A stretch of 64,000 nucleotides of DNA from Coprothermobacter proteolyticus DSM 5265. Lineage in GTDB: Bacteria; Coprothermobacterota; Coprothermobacteria; Coprothermobacterales; Coprothermobacteraceae. Positions 38,171 through 46,715 of the stretch are shown in pieces. The notes beneath the pieces were generated by a model that was not told the DNA's origin, searched no databases, and saw nothing but the letters and a program-made list of their open reading frames with translations. Position 1 is the stretch's first letter; the number at the start of each line of letters is the position of its first letter. The stretch spans positions 124,001-188,000 of the forward strand of contig NC_011295.1 in the NCBI RefSeq assembly GCF_000020945.1, in the 5' to 3' direction. The translations under genes were made by a program, and so were the position numbers.

Positions 38171-39205
38171 TTGGGTTTTATTGATTTGAGGTCGGATACG
38201 GTAACGCTTCCCACGGAAGAAATGCGGCGTGCCATGGCTGAGGCAGAAGTGGGTGATGATGTTTACGGTGAAGATCCCACCATTCAACGGTTGGAGCGTT
38301 TAGCAGCTGAAATTATGGGCAAGGAAGCGGCTTTGTTTGTGCCTTCAGGAACCATGGGCAACCAAGTGAGTGTGATGACCCATACCCAGCGAGGGGATGA
38401 AGTCATCATGGAGGCAGAAAGTCATGTTTATTATTACGAAGTAGGTGCCATGGCAGTCTTAAGTGGAGTGCAGGCTCGTCCCGTGCCCGGTAGGCGTGGT
38501 GTCATGGACCCCGATGATGTGAGAAGAGCCATCAGGGAACGTGGCAACATCCACTTCCCGAGAACGTCCTTGGTTGTTTTGGAAAACACCCATAATCGTG
38601 GCGGTGGCAAAGTACTTCCCTTGGACAACGTGAAAGCCATTTCTGATATCGCCCATAGCAACGGCCTTAGCGTGCACATGGATGGAGCACGCATTTTCAA
38701 TGCCCAGGTTGCCAGTGGTATACCAGCTAGTGAATATGCGAAATACGCTGATTCCGTCATGTTCTGCCTGTCCAAGGGTTTGTGTGCACCTGTGGGTTCC
38801 ATGGTGGTTGGGCGCAAGGACTTTATCGACAGAGCTAGAAAAAATAGGAAAATGCTTGGCGGTGGTATGCGCCAGGCTGGAATACTGGCTGCTGCTGGCA
38901 TCATTGCACTAACAAAGATGGTTGATCGCTTGCAGGAAGACCACGATAACGCAAAACTGCTGGCAGTGAAACTGCAGGAACTTGGCTACGGTGTCAATCC
39001 TGAAGAAGTGGAAACTAACATGGTTGTGGTGGATGTGACACCCACTGGCAAAGACGTTCATACTGTGGAAAAAGAGCTCAAAACACGAGGCGTACTTGCG
39101 AATGCCAACAGTCCTAAAACGCTGCGCTTAGTGACTCACTATGGGGTAACCAGCGACGACGCGATAAAAGCTGTGGAGGTTTTCGCCGACATTATTAGGC
39201 AGTGA
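38171..39205 (+). CDS. ltaE: Low-specificity threonine aldolase
   Basis: This PLP enzyme of about 344 residues cleaves threonine or allo-threonine to glycine and acetaldehyde. It has the family start '[14 protein letters not shown]', the substrate motif 'DDVYGEDPT' and the PLP-lysine region '[17 protein letters not shown]'. The acetaldehyde could feed the aldehyde oxidoreductase at 11246. I choose TTG 38171 as start: the strong AAGGAGG directly abuts the ATG at 38162, leaving no spacing, while TTG is nine bases from it and begins at the conserved N-terminus. A TAAAAT promoter-like word lies about 30 bases upstream. Confidence 0.93.
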   Translation: MGFIDLRSDTVTLPTEEMRRAMAEAEVGDDVYGEDPTIQRLERLAAEIMGKEAALFVPSGTMGNQVSVMTHTQRGDEVIMEAESHVYYYEVGAMAVLSGVQARPVPGRRGVMDPDDVRRAIRERGNIHFPRTSLVVLENTHNRGGGKVLPLDNVKAISDIAHSNGLSVHMDGARIFNAQVASGIPASEYAKYADSVMFCLSKGLCAPVGSMVVGRKDFIDRARKNRKMLGGGMRQAGILAAAGIIALTKMVDRLQEDHDNAKLLAVKLQELGYGVNPEEVETNMVVVDVTPTGKDVHTVEKELKTRGVLANANSPKTLRLVTHYGVTSDDAIKAVEVFADIIRQ

Positions 39206-39340
39206 TCCAGAAAAGAACTGTGCTTTGACTTGTTCTTGTGCTAAGGAGTTGTTGTCCTGTAATCTTGCTTATTTAGGTGCCTGGAAAGTGAGATGGGATT
39301 AAAGTCATGTCTATTTTTCTGGACGGGTCCTACCTTGTTG

Positions 39341-40261
39341 TCACCGTGCTTTAAGCATCCTGAGCCACTTTGGCTCGTAATACAGAGCGAAATACGGCAC
39401 GGCTTTGCTTCCAAAAGATAACTTGAAGTTGGCAAGGCGCGGCAAGTTAATAGCGCACCAATCAAAATACGAGTAGCCTTCCTTCTTAAGGTTCTCCAAA
39501 ATGGTGAACATGAGCAGCGGTGAAGCGCCCAGTGAAAGCCCTTCATGGGTGTTTCCAGAAACATAGTAGTAAGCGCATTTGCCTTGCAATAATATGGCTG
39601 CAAACCCCACCAGTCGTCCATCATCTTTTTTTGCTGTGTAAATCCTAATCTTTTCTCCCAGTTCCGGAAGTGCCATGAAGAAATCTTTTGAGTAAGGTGG
39701 TTCAATGGATTTACGGTCGAAAGTGCTTATGTAAATATCCCAAAGAGGTTCCATGTCGCGGGTCTCTTCCACTGCTATGTTCTCTCTCTGTGCCTTGTAG
39801 ATGATGTTACGTTGTTTCTGCTCCACTTTCATGATGTCGAAATCTTTTAGGTCGCTCAGAGCAGTGTACAGCACCTGCATTCCAAAACCTTCTCTTTGGA
39901 AGCCACGCACGTCCTGAAAAAAGCTTGTAGCCGATATGTAGTGGATAACAGAAAAGTTTTTCTTCAAGTACTCGCCCAAGGCGATCTGAGCGTCCAGAAG
40001 GGTGCGATGGCTTAGTTTATCATAAATTAGGGGCATGTAAGTCATGGGCGGTGCAGGCCTTATGTGCCTTCCTACTTTTCTCAGTGCGGCACCCATAAAT
40101 ATGTTCCCAGATGAGACCACCGATAAGGTGAAACTTTGTCCGTCATAACAAGTGTCCACCAACTTTAAAAAGGAGCTGTTGGCGAATGGCGACGGACATT
40201 CAAGCTTTTCCACAAACTGATCCCATTTGGGGTGATTCTCAACAATTTCGAACTTTGCCAT
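39341..40261 (-). CDS. FemAB/GNAT-fold acyltransferase-like protein
   Basis: This protein of about 306 residues has the double-GNAT layout of FemAB-related enzymes. The N-terminal part contains 'FANSSFLKLVDT'. The C-terminal half has 'FAAILLQGKCAYYYVSGNT' and 'GASPLLMFTILENLKKEGY', as in the family that transfers amino acids or acyl groups to cell-wall or lipid precursors. The acceptor is unknown. I use ATG 40261, where the conserved region begins, with TATAAC only four to five bases before it and no ribosome-binding site, suggesting a leaderless or nearly leaderless message. An earlier in-frame codon (40288) precedes this promoter. Confidence 0.8.
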   Translation of the reverse strand: MAKFEIVENHPKWDQFVEKLECPSPFANSSFLKLVDTCYDGQSFTLSVVSSGNIFMGAALRKVGRHIRPAPPMTYMPLIYDKLSHRTLLDAQIALGEYLKKNFSVIHYISATSFFQDVRGFQREGFGMQVLYTALSDLKDFDIMKVEQKQRNIIYKAQRENIAVEETRDMEPLWDIYISTFDRKSIEPPYSKDFFMALPELGEKIRIYTAKKDDGRLVGFAAILLQGKCAYYYVSGNTHEGLSLGASPLLMFTILENLKKEGYSYFDWCAINLPRLANFKLSFGSKAVPYFALYYEPKWLRMLKAR

Positions 40262-40337
40262 GCCAGTTATAAGTTTAGCAAAGAACAAAGATTCACAAAA
40301 TGGATTATTCTTGCTCGATTGTCTTTACTTAGTCCTT

Positions 40338-40379
40338 GGCGCCGTTTATGGCAACATGAAATTCTTCATGTTTGGCGCC
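40338..40379. repeat. Compound hairpin between the FemAB-like and phosphoesterase genes
   Basis: An 8-bp perfect stem, AACATGAA (40353-40360) with TTCATGTT (40365-40372), is flanked by two GGCGCC palindromes (40338, 40374) that can also pair. There is no T-run. It lies downstream of the phosphoesterase gene and upstream of the FemAB-like gene, and might be a weak terminator or a binding site. Confidence 0.4.
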
Positions 40380-40423
40380 TTCCGATATGCAGAACGTATA
40401 CCACTTAGTGCAGCGCATCTATT

Positions 40424-41074
40424 TCACACGTTCAGTAAAACTATTCCTCTATGTAGTGGTAGTGCCACATTGTAAATGGTTAGGTTCTCCTCTTTGTACA
40501 TCCATTGGGGTGCATAGTGACAGTGTCCATGGATCACAGTAATGGGAAGGTCTAAAAGGCTTTGGAGAAGTTTTTCTGAGGTGAGTTGCAGTGGATTAGG
40601 TACTGGGTCAATGGTGTATGTGCCCACAGCATAATGGGTCAGCAATATGGAATTAGGGTGCTTTGAAGCGAAGGTTTCGATCTTTTCCATGCGATTTTCG
40701 TAAATCTTGGTAATACCCGGTACGGCTTTGCTTTGCCAAGCCGTGGGCTCATCAAGTACTCCCGTAGTACCGAAAATGTCAACGCCTTTTACCTGTACTT
40801 GTTCATCGTCAAGCCAGATTATGTCAGAGTATTCCCTTTTTAGTTTTCTTTTCGTGTTCTCAAATTCTTCGTTGCCAAATATGGCGACCACGGGAACATC
40901 TTCCCAGTTCTGACGGACTTCTTCATGGATCAGGTCAAAAGCGCCTGCGGCGCCTCTTAGAACCAAATCACCCGCAAGTAGAAACAAATCTGGCACAGGC
41001 AAGTTTCTTATGCTGTCAATGAAAAGCCTGATGTATTTGGGACTGTGTATGTCTGAACTGGCTGCTATGAGCAT
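40424..41074 (-). CDS. Calcineurin-like metallophosphoesterase
   Basis: The 216-residue cytoplasmic enzyme has all the metal-binding motifs in order: 'SSDIHS' (DxH), 'LLAGDLVLRG' (GD), 'IFGNEE' (GNxx), 'LLTHYA' and 'IHGHCHYA' (GHxH). It would hydrolyse a phosphodiester or phosphomonoester with two metal ions. The substrate is unknown. TATAAT ends nine bases before the ATG, so the leader is only about three bases. Divergent from the MFS gene. Confidence 0.88.
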   Translation of the reverse strand: MLIAASSDIHSPKYIRLFIDSIRNLPVPDLFLLAGDLVLRGAAGAFDLIHEEVRQNWEDVPVVAIFGNEEFENTKRKLKREYSDIIWLDDEQVQVKGVDIFGTTGVLDEPTAWQSKAVPGITKIYENRMEKIETFASKHPNSILLTHYAVGTYTIDPVPNPLQLTSEKLLQSLLDLPITVIHGHCHYAPQWMYKEENLTIYNVALPLHRGIVLLNV

Positions 41075-41170
41075 GTTCTTTTAATTATAGGATTAACTGT
41101 GTTAACGTAGCATTCTCTACCTCGATTTAAAATTAGAAACATTCAAGAGCTAAGCTGGTGATGCCGAATC

Positions 41171-42412
41171 ATGAATGAGAAGTGGTTAGATCGTCTTTAC
41201 AGGACATTTCCTGCACTCAGTTACAGGAACTTTAGACTTTTTTGGTTTGGTCAAGCGGTTTCTCTTATTGGCACTTGGATTCAAAATGTGGGACAAGGCT
41301 GGCTGGTGTTGGAACTAACTAACAATTCTGCTTACATGCTTGGTATAGTCACAATGCTGCAAACTCTCCCAGTACTGCTTCTTTCCTTGGTTGCTGGCGC
41401 CTTCGTGGAACGTTTTCCTAAACGCAACGTTTTGCTGGTAACCCAAAGTTGTTTTGGTATTCTGGCAGCCGTTTTGGCCACACTTACTTTGTTTGGTGTA
41501 GTCAAGTACTGGCACGTACTCGTTCTTGCTACTCTGCTTGGTCTCACTAACACTTTTGACATGCCTGCGCGCCAAGCTTTGTACGCTGAAATAGTGGACA
41601 AAAAGGACTTGACGTCTGCGATTTCCATGAACTCCATGATATTTAATCTGGCTCGCATTGTGGGACCTAGTGTGGCTGCTTTTCTCATTGCGGCCTTGGG
41701 TATTGCCATCTGTTTTTACCTAAATGCACTCAGCTTTGTAGCTGTGATAGCAGGACTTTACATGATGGACATCTCACATATACATTTGCAGCCATCCGGA
41801 CGCAGTGCAATGAAAGACATAATGGCAGGACTCAAATATGTGCGTACCAGACCGTCTATTATGTTTCCTCTTATCATGATGGGTACTCTTAGCTTGCTTG
41901 CCATGAATTTCAATATACTAGTTCCCACATTGGCAAAAGTACAGCTGAATATAGGAGTGACTGGCTACGGCACTTTAATGACCTTTATGGGACTAGGCGC
42001 TTTTCTTATTTCGTTGTACTTATCTGCAGTGGGATCACGTGGAGGTATAAATCACATTTATTGGTTTGGAGCTTACGGCTTAAGCTTATCGCTCTTGGCT
42101 TTATCTATTAGTAGGAGTGCATTCTTTGCAGAATTGTCTTTGTTTTTATCAGGTATTTGCATGCAGGCATTCAACACACTATCAAATACTGCCATTCAAA
42201 TAAACAGTGAAGACGAGTTCCGTGGCAGGGTAATGAGCTTGTACTCACTCATGTTCGTGGGGGTTGCACCCTTTGGCAGTTACTTCTCGGGCTGGATTGC
42301 TCAAAACCTTGGTGTCAATTGGGCCTTCGGTATAAGTGGAGTGCTTAGTTTGATACTTGTTATGGTAATATCTATTTTCTGGTCAGCTTCTTTGAAGCGC
42401 CAACCGATTTAG
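41171..42412 (+). CDS. MFS transporter (EntS/MFS_3-like)
   Basis: A 413-residue protein with twelve helices and the MFS_3 hallmarks 'YRNFRLFWFGQAVSLIGTWIQ' shortened here, the loop 'FVERFPKRNVLL' and 'INSEDEFRGRVMSLYSLMF'. Relatives export enterobactin or macrolides, but no substrate can be assigned here. The ATG follows a GGTGATG-type site by about eight bases. TTAAAAT some 40 bases upstream could be the -10. The methylglyoxal synthase gene follows 51 bases later on the same strand. Confidence 0.92.
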   Translation: MNEKWLDRLYRTFPALSYRNFRLFWFGQAVSLIGTWIQNVGQGWLVLELTNNSAYMLGIVTMLQTLPVLLLSLVAGAFVERFPKRNVLLVTQSCFGILAAVLATLTLFGVVKYWHVLVLATLLGLTNTFDMPARQALYAEIVDKKDLTSAISMNSMIFNLARIVGPSVAAFLIAALGIAICFYLNALSFVAVIAGLYMMDISHIHLQPSGRSAMKDIMAGLKYVRTRPSIMFPLIMMGTLSLLAMNFNILVPTLAKVQLNIGVTGYGTLMTFMGLGAFLISLYLSAVGSRGGINHIYWFGAYGLSLSLLALSISRSAFFAELSLFLSGICMQAFNTLSNTAIQINSEDEFRGRVMSLYSLMFVGVAPFGSYFSGWIAQNLGVNWAFGISGVLSLILVMVISIFWSASLKRQPI

Positions 42413-42463
42413 GTGGGGGCTAAAGCTTAAGCACAATAACACCAAGAAAGGAGGTAACTCGTA

Positions 42464-42904
42464 ATGAATGAGGTAGAAATTGTAGAAATGGATGAGGTTA
42501 AACGTATTGCGCTGATCGCACATGACAACAGGAAGCAAGACCTGTTGGATTGGGCTTCTTACAATGTGGAGACACTTAAAAAACACAAACTTTATGCTAC
42601 TTGGGGTACGGGTACACTGCTCGAGGAAAAATTGGGTTTGGAAGTAATCAAATTCAAGCCAGGGCCATTGGGCGGTGACCAGGAAGTAGGCTCTCTCATA
42701 GCGAATAACGGTGTAGACATATTAGTTTTCTTCTGGGATCCTTTGGAACCCATGCCTCACGATCCAGATGTCAAAGCTTTGCTTAGAATTGCTGTAGTCT
42801 GGAACGTGGTAGTGGTTTCAGATAAAGCCACTGCTGACTTTGTGGTTTCTTCGCCTTTCTTTGAGAAGAAATATCCGCGCTTGGTGCGCAAATACGAGTA
42901 CTAG
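42464..42904 (+). CDS. mgsA: Methylglyoxal synthase
   Basis: MgsA converts dihydroxyacetone phosphate to methylglyoxal and phosphate, a bypass of lower glycolysis. The 146-residue protein has 'IALIAHDNRKQDLLDW' at the start, 'TWGTGTLLEEKLG' (phosphate site), 'GPLGGDQEVGSLI' and 'FFWDPLEPMPHDPDVKAL' with the catalytic aspartate. Length is normal. AAAGGAGG precedes the ATG. The stop codon overlaps that of the convergent flavodiiron gene within CTAG. Confidence 0.96.
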   Translation: MNEVEIVEMDEVKRIALIAHDNRKQDLLDWASYNVETLKKHKLYATWGTGTLLEEKLGLEVIKFKPGPLGGDQEVGSLIANNGVDILVFFWDPLEPMPHDPDVKALLRIAVVWNVVVVSDKATADFVVSSPFFEKKYPRLVRKYEY

Positions 42905-44082
42905 GGCAATAGCCCTAGTACTCTGTGCTTTTCCACAATGGCGTCTGCTAATTTATCCAGTGCTTCGTAGTCTGTTTGGGTGGGAAGGCCTTTTACCAGA
43001 ACTGGCTCAAAGAAGTCGGCTTTAATGCCACTAAAAAGCGACTTGACTGTTTCAAGTGTTTTTCCTCCCCAGCCGTATGAACCAATAAAGCCGTATGCTT
43101 TCGCCTTGGGTCTAAGTATGCTGACCCAGTAAGCTACTAGCTCAGCCATGGGGTGCATATTCGTAAGAATGGTTGGTGCTGCCAGAATTATGGTGGCTGC
43201 GTCTACTGTTGCCATGGTTAGCTCACCTAGGTCCGCTTTGGAAATATCATAAGGTTGTACTTCTACGCCCTTTTCAACGAGCTTGCTAGTGAGGTATTCC
43301 ACCATGGCCTGAGTGCTTCCATGCATACTGATCCACGGTAGCAAAACGATGTTTTTGGGTTGATCAGAAATCCACTCTTCGTAAGCTTCAATGATAAAGT
43401 CTGGGTTTTGGTAAATGGGGCCGTGGCTTGGTGCAATCATGTCAATATCTAGTTTCTTTATCTTTTCTAGGTGCCCCTTTATCAAATTCCTGAAAGGAGA
43501 CATGATCTCAGCGTAGTAACGTTTTGCCCCCAAATACACTAAACGCTCATCTTCTATGAAAAGACTGGATGTGGCAAGATGTGAGCCCAAAAAGTCGCAA
43601 GTAAAGAGAAGCTTTCTTTCAGGAAGGTAAGTAAGCATGGTTTCTGGCCAGTGAACCCACGGGGCAAAGATGAACTGAAGCGTTAGACCTCCTAGATCCA
43701 GCTTGTCTCCGTCTTCAATGACTTGGATCTTCTCTTCGGGTACATGCAAGTGGGTTAGTATGAGTTCTTTGGCTTTGCTGTTAGCAATTACCACAGCATT
43801 TGGATACTTTTCAAGTACCATGGGCAGTGAACCACTGTGATCCTGTTCAACGTGCTGAATGACTACGTAGTCAATGTTGTTTACTTTTTCCAAATAAGCT
43901 TTTAAAACCTCCCACTTTGTGGGATCCACAGTATCGATGAGGGCGGTTTTCTCCTGCCCAGTTATCAGATAAGCATTATAGCTTGTACCTTCAGGAAGTG
44001 GGATTAAAGCATCAAACAGGCGCCTGTCCCAATCCGGTGCGCCCACGAAGAATACACCATCGGTGACCTTTCTTGGATTCAT
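42901..44082 (-). CDS. fprA: Flavodiiron protein (A-type flavoprotein, FprA/Rbo-linked type)
   Basis: The 393-residue enzyme reduces O2 (or NO) to water in anaerobes. The N-terminal metallo-beta-lactamase-like domain carries the diiron ligands: 'HVEQDHSGSLP' (HxExDH), the aspartate-containing 'FTCDFLGSH' and 'SHGPIY'. The C-terminal flavodoxin domain begins near residue 250 ('LPWISMHGSTQAMV'). No rubredoxin domain is fused, so electrons come from a separate protein, possibly rubredoxin. ATG 44082 follows AAAGGAGGTG, and TATAAT lies 19 bases upstream. Standing alone and facing mgsA. Confidence 0.95.
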   Translation of the reverse strand: MNPRKVTDGVFFVGAPDWDRRLFDALIPLPEGTSYNAYLITGQEKTALIDTVDPTKWEVLKAYLEKVNNIDYVVIQHVEQDHSGSLPMVLEKYPNAVVIANSKAKELILTHLHVPEEKIQVIEDGDKLDLGGLTLQFIFAPWVHWPETMLTYLPERKLLFTCDFLGSHLATSSLFIEDERLVYLGAKRYYAEIMSPFRNLIKGHLEKIKKLDIDMIAPSHGPIYQNPDFIIEAYEEWISDQPKNIVLLPWISMHGSTQAMVEYLTSKLVEKGVEVQPYDISKADLGELTMATVDAATIILAAPTILTNMHPMAELVAYWVSILRPKAKAYGFIGSYGWGGKTLETVKSLFSGIKADFFEPVLVKGLPTQTDYEALDKLADAIVEKHRVLGLLP

Positions 44083-44101
44083 TCAAATCACCTCCTTTGT
44101 C

Positions 44102-44107
44102 ATTATA
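44102..44107 (-). promoter_or_regulatory. -10 element of the flavodiiron gene
   Basis: A consensus TATAAT on the minus strand, 19 bases before the start codon. The short leader contains AAAGGAGGTG, so this gene, unlike several neighbours, has a normal leader. Confidence 0.5.
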
Positions 44108-44240
44108 CAATGCAATTATGGGAAAATAATCTAAGGAAAAGTTTAGCTTTCAAGTACGTAAGACCACCTTTGACTAGTATGTGTGAGTTGTCGCTTTTAT
44201 GGTTTGGTGGTATTTAAACTAAAGAGGGAGGTTGGTGGTC

Positions 44241-45617
44241 ATGAATATAAACCGAGACATGTTCAGAGAATACGATATTCGCGGAGTAGCTGATCAGGAT
44301 TTAACGATTGACGCCGCTTTTGGCATTGCCAAAGCTTTCGCCAAATATGCAAAAGAGCGTGGCTACAGTGAAATGTTCGTGGGAGCTGATAACAGGAAGA
44401 GCTCTCCAAAGCTAAGGGAAGCGGTTATTGATGCACTAACCCAGTCAGGCGTTCATGTCTATGATTTGGGAACGGTCATAACGCCCTTGTTCTACCATGC
44501 TTGTGTAACAAAAGGTGTGGGGGCAGGCATCATGGTCACGGCAAGCCACAATCCGCCTCAATACAATGGTTTTAAGCTGTTTTTAGGGGAAAGCACGCTG
44601 TATGGTGACCAAATTCAGGTCATCGCAGACATGGTGGAGCAGAATGATTTTGTAAGTGGTCGCGGTTCTATTGAGTCCTATGACCACAAAGAAGAGTATT
44701 TCAAGGATTTACTTGAAAGAATTGGTACCACGCTTCCTTTGCAGGTGGGTGTGGATTGCGGTAACGGTACCGCTTCCTTGTTCGCTCCAGAATTATTGGC
44801 ACGTGCTGGCGCACAGGTGGAACCACTTTACTGCGACTCCGATCCGAATTTTCCTCATCACCAGCCAGACCCAGTGAAAGCAGAGAACATGCAAGATCTT
44901 AAGAAGTTAGTTCTGGATAAGAAGCTGGACTTAGGTTTGGGTTTCGATGGCGATGGCGACAGACTTGGTGTGGTGGATGACAAAGGAAACATACTTTTTG
45001 GAGACGTGCTCATGATTCTGTTTTGGCGTGAAATCCTAATCAAGCGTGATCCCAAAACTGTAAAAGCCATTGTGGAAGTTAAATGTTCCGAGGCCTTGGT
45101 GGAAGAACTCAAAAGAATGGGTGCCGAAGTGGTCATGTACAAAACTGGCCACAGTCTTATAAAAGCAAAAATGAGAGAGTTGGGGAGTCCTTTTGCTGGT
45201 GAGATGTCCGGCCACATGTTCTTTGCCGATGAGTATTACGGTTACGATGATGCGCTTTATTCCGCTTTGCGACTCCTTAGGCTTATTAAAGAATCTGGGA
45301 AGAAGCTTTCTGATCTTGTCAGTACCATACCCGTGTACCATGCCAGCCCTGAGATACGCTTGGAATTCAGCGATGAGAAAAAGTTCCAACTGGTGGAATT
45401 TGTGAAGAGTTACTTCGCCGGTAAAGGATACCCACTGGTGGATGTTGATGGAGTACGTGTCTACATAAAGAGCGGATGGGGATTGGTTCGTGCTTCTAAC
45501 ACTGGCCCTGAGATCATTGTCAGGTACGAAGCCAAGAACCCAGAAGACTTGGAAGCCATTCGTCAAGAGCTTGAAGAAGCCCTGGCCGCAGGAGGGTTTA
45601 AAACAACTCTTCCTTAG
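44241..45617 (+). CDS. Phosphomannomutase/phosphoglucomutase
   Basis: This alpha-D-phosphohexomutase of 458 residues interconverts hexose 1- and 6-phosphates. The catalytic serine loop is 'VTASHNPPQYNGFK', the metal-binding loop is 'GFDGDGDRLG', sugar recognition is by 'GEMSGHMFF', and phosphate binding is by 'RASNTGPEIIVRYE' near the end. The start motif 'FREYDIRG' is typical. Start at ATG 44241, nine bases after GGGAGG; an in-frame TTG at 44232 lies next to that site. Its role is probably sugar-nucleotide supply for the envelope. Which hexose it prefers cannot be decided. Confidence 0.95.
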   Translation: MNINRDMFREYDIRGVADQDLTIDAAFGIAKAFAKYAKERGYSEMFVGADNRKSSPKLREAVIDALTQSGVHVYDLGTVITPLFYHACVTKGVGAGIMVTASHNPPQYNGFKLFLGESTLYGDQIQVIADMVEQNDFVSGRGSIESYDHKEEYFKDLLERIGTTLPLQVGVDCGNGTASLFAPELLARAGAQVEPLYCDSDPNFPHHQPDPVKAENMQDLKKLVLDKKLDLGLGFDGDGDRLGVVDDKGNILFGDVLMILFWREILIKRDPKTVKAIVEVKCSEALVEELKRMGAEVVMYKTGHSLIKAKMRELGSPFAGEMSGHMFFADEYYGYDDALYSALRLLRLIKESGKKLSDLVSTIPVYHASPEIRLEFSDEKKFQLVEFVKSYFAGKGYPLVDVDGVRVYIKSGWGLVRASNTGPEIIVRYEAKNPEDLEAIRQELEEALAAGGFKTTLP

Positions 45618-45717
45618 TGAATGTGAATTGATGAAACTTTCTACTGGTTTTGAACGTATATAAATACAGGTTAGCCAAGAGCCGATTAAACTCTCGGCGG
45701 AAAGGAGGGAGACAAGA

Positions 45718-46662
45718 ATGAAAAAGCTACTCGCAATAGCAGCAGTCATAGTGCTTCTCGCTGCCATATTCCCAGCGGTAACATTGGCTGCTCAAGGAAA
45801 TGGCGTTGGTTTAAAGTTAAACAATCGCATGACAACAGCAAGTGCACCACTTACTGCCACACCACTAAGTACTGAGCAGCTTGAGAAGGCTTACCAGATA
45901 GTTGCTTCAGCGCTTAGCACTACCACTACAAATCTCAAAAACTTGGAAGAGAAATATGACATTGGGTTAGGAGCAATAATCAAAGCTCAAGCTGTGGTCA
46001 CTGCTACCACTGCTGTAACTTTAGACAAGGTTCTAAGCTACATGACGGAGCACAAGCTAATTGAAGGACTTAACTACTTTGGCGTGGATCTTGACAAATT
46101 CAAAACTTCTCTTCAGACTTTAGAAGACAGAATCAGAGCTGAACTTGAAAAGGCTGGAATAAACATTCCGGGTCTACGTGGCCTAGCAAATGGTCTTGGC
46201 TTAGGCAACAAGTGGGGTCCTGGCAACATGGGTACAGCCACGCCACTTACTTCTGCGCAGCTGGACAAAGTCTATCAAGTGGTTGCCACAGCGCTCGGTA
46301 CCAGCACCACAAACCTTGATAACCTGAGAGAGAAGTATGATGTTGGATTAGTAGAAATAATCAAGGCTCAAGCTATCGTAACTTCTACTACAGGTGTAAC
46401 GCTGGATCAGGTGCTCAGCTACACAGCAGATCACACGTTGATACAGGCTCTAAGCAACTTTGGCGTGTCACAAGATAAATTTGAAACGGCGCTAAAAACG
46501 TTAACGGATAAAATCAGCGCTGAGTTGGAGAAACAGGGACTACCCATACCAGGTTGGCTAACCCACGCTCTTAAGAAGGACTTTGACAAAGGAAAAGGCC
46601 CTGGTTTTGAGAACCAAGGAAAGGGTCCTAGCTTTGAGAACCACAAAGGACGCTGTAAATAA
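45718..46662 (+). CDS. Secreted protein with two internal repeats
   Basis: I do not recognise this 314-residue protein. It has a clean signal peptide (1-24, ending TLAA), then two copies of a helical unit of about 100 residues (about 46-153 and 176-280). Each starts like 'ATPLSTEQLEKAYQIVA', runs through 'NLEEKYDIGLGAIIKAQA' and ends near 'LEKAGINIPG'. The C-terminus is low-complexity glycine/lysine/phenylalanine (KGPGFENQGKGPSFEN). AAGGAGGGAG precedes the ATG. It sits alone between the hexomutase and a terminator. Repeat 1 and repeat 2 are clearly diverged, so the duplication is not recent. It may be a surface or structural protein. Confidence 0.8.
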   Translation: MKKLLAIAAVIVLLAAIFPAVTLAAQGNGVGLKLNNRMTTASAPLTATPLSTEQLEKAYQIVASALSTTTTNLKNLEEKYDIGLGAIIKAQAVVTATTAVTLDKVLSYMTEHKLIEGLNYFGVDLDKFKTSLQTLEDRIRAELEKAGINIPGLRGLANGLGLGNKWGPGNMGTATPLTSAQLDKVYQVVATALGTSTTNLDNLREKYDVGLVEIIKAQAIVTSTTGVTLDQVLSYTADHTLIQALSNFGVSQDKFETALKTLTDKISAELEKQGLPIPGWLTHALKKDFDKGKGPGFENQGKGPSFENHKGRCK

Positions 46663-46686
46663 GCAGTAACGATAAGTGCAGCCAAA

Positions 46687-46715
46687 CAGAGCCTCCTTCT
46701 TAATGGGAGGCTCTG
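46687..46715. terminator. Bidirectional terminator hairpin
   Basis: CAGAGCCTCC (46687-46696) pairs perfectly with GGAGGCTCTG (46706-46715). It separates two convergent genes and includes the stop codon of the P-type ATPase gene. Following T-richness is modest on both strands. Confidence 0.7.

Noticed and set aside
38434-38904. 156-codon open frame antisense to threonine aldolase
   Set aside because: Shadow of a well-supported gene; no start signal.
45036-45767. 243-codon open frame on the minus strand across the hexose-phosphate mutase gene
   Set aside because: It is antisense to a gene with intact catalytic motifs and has no family features or ribosome-binding site.
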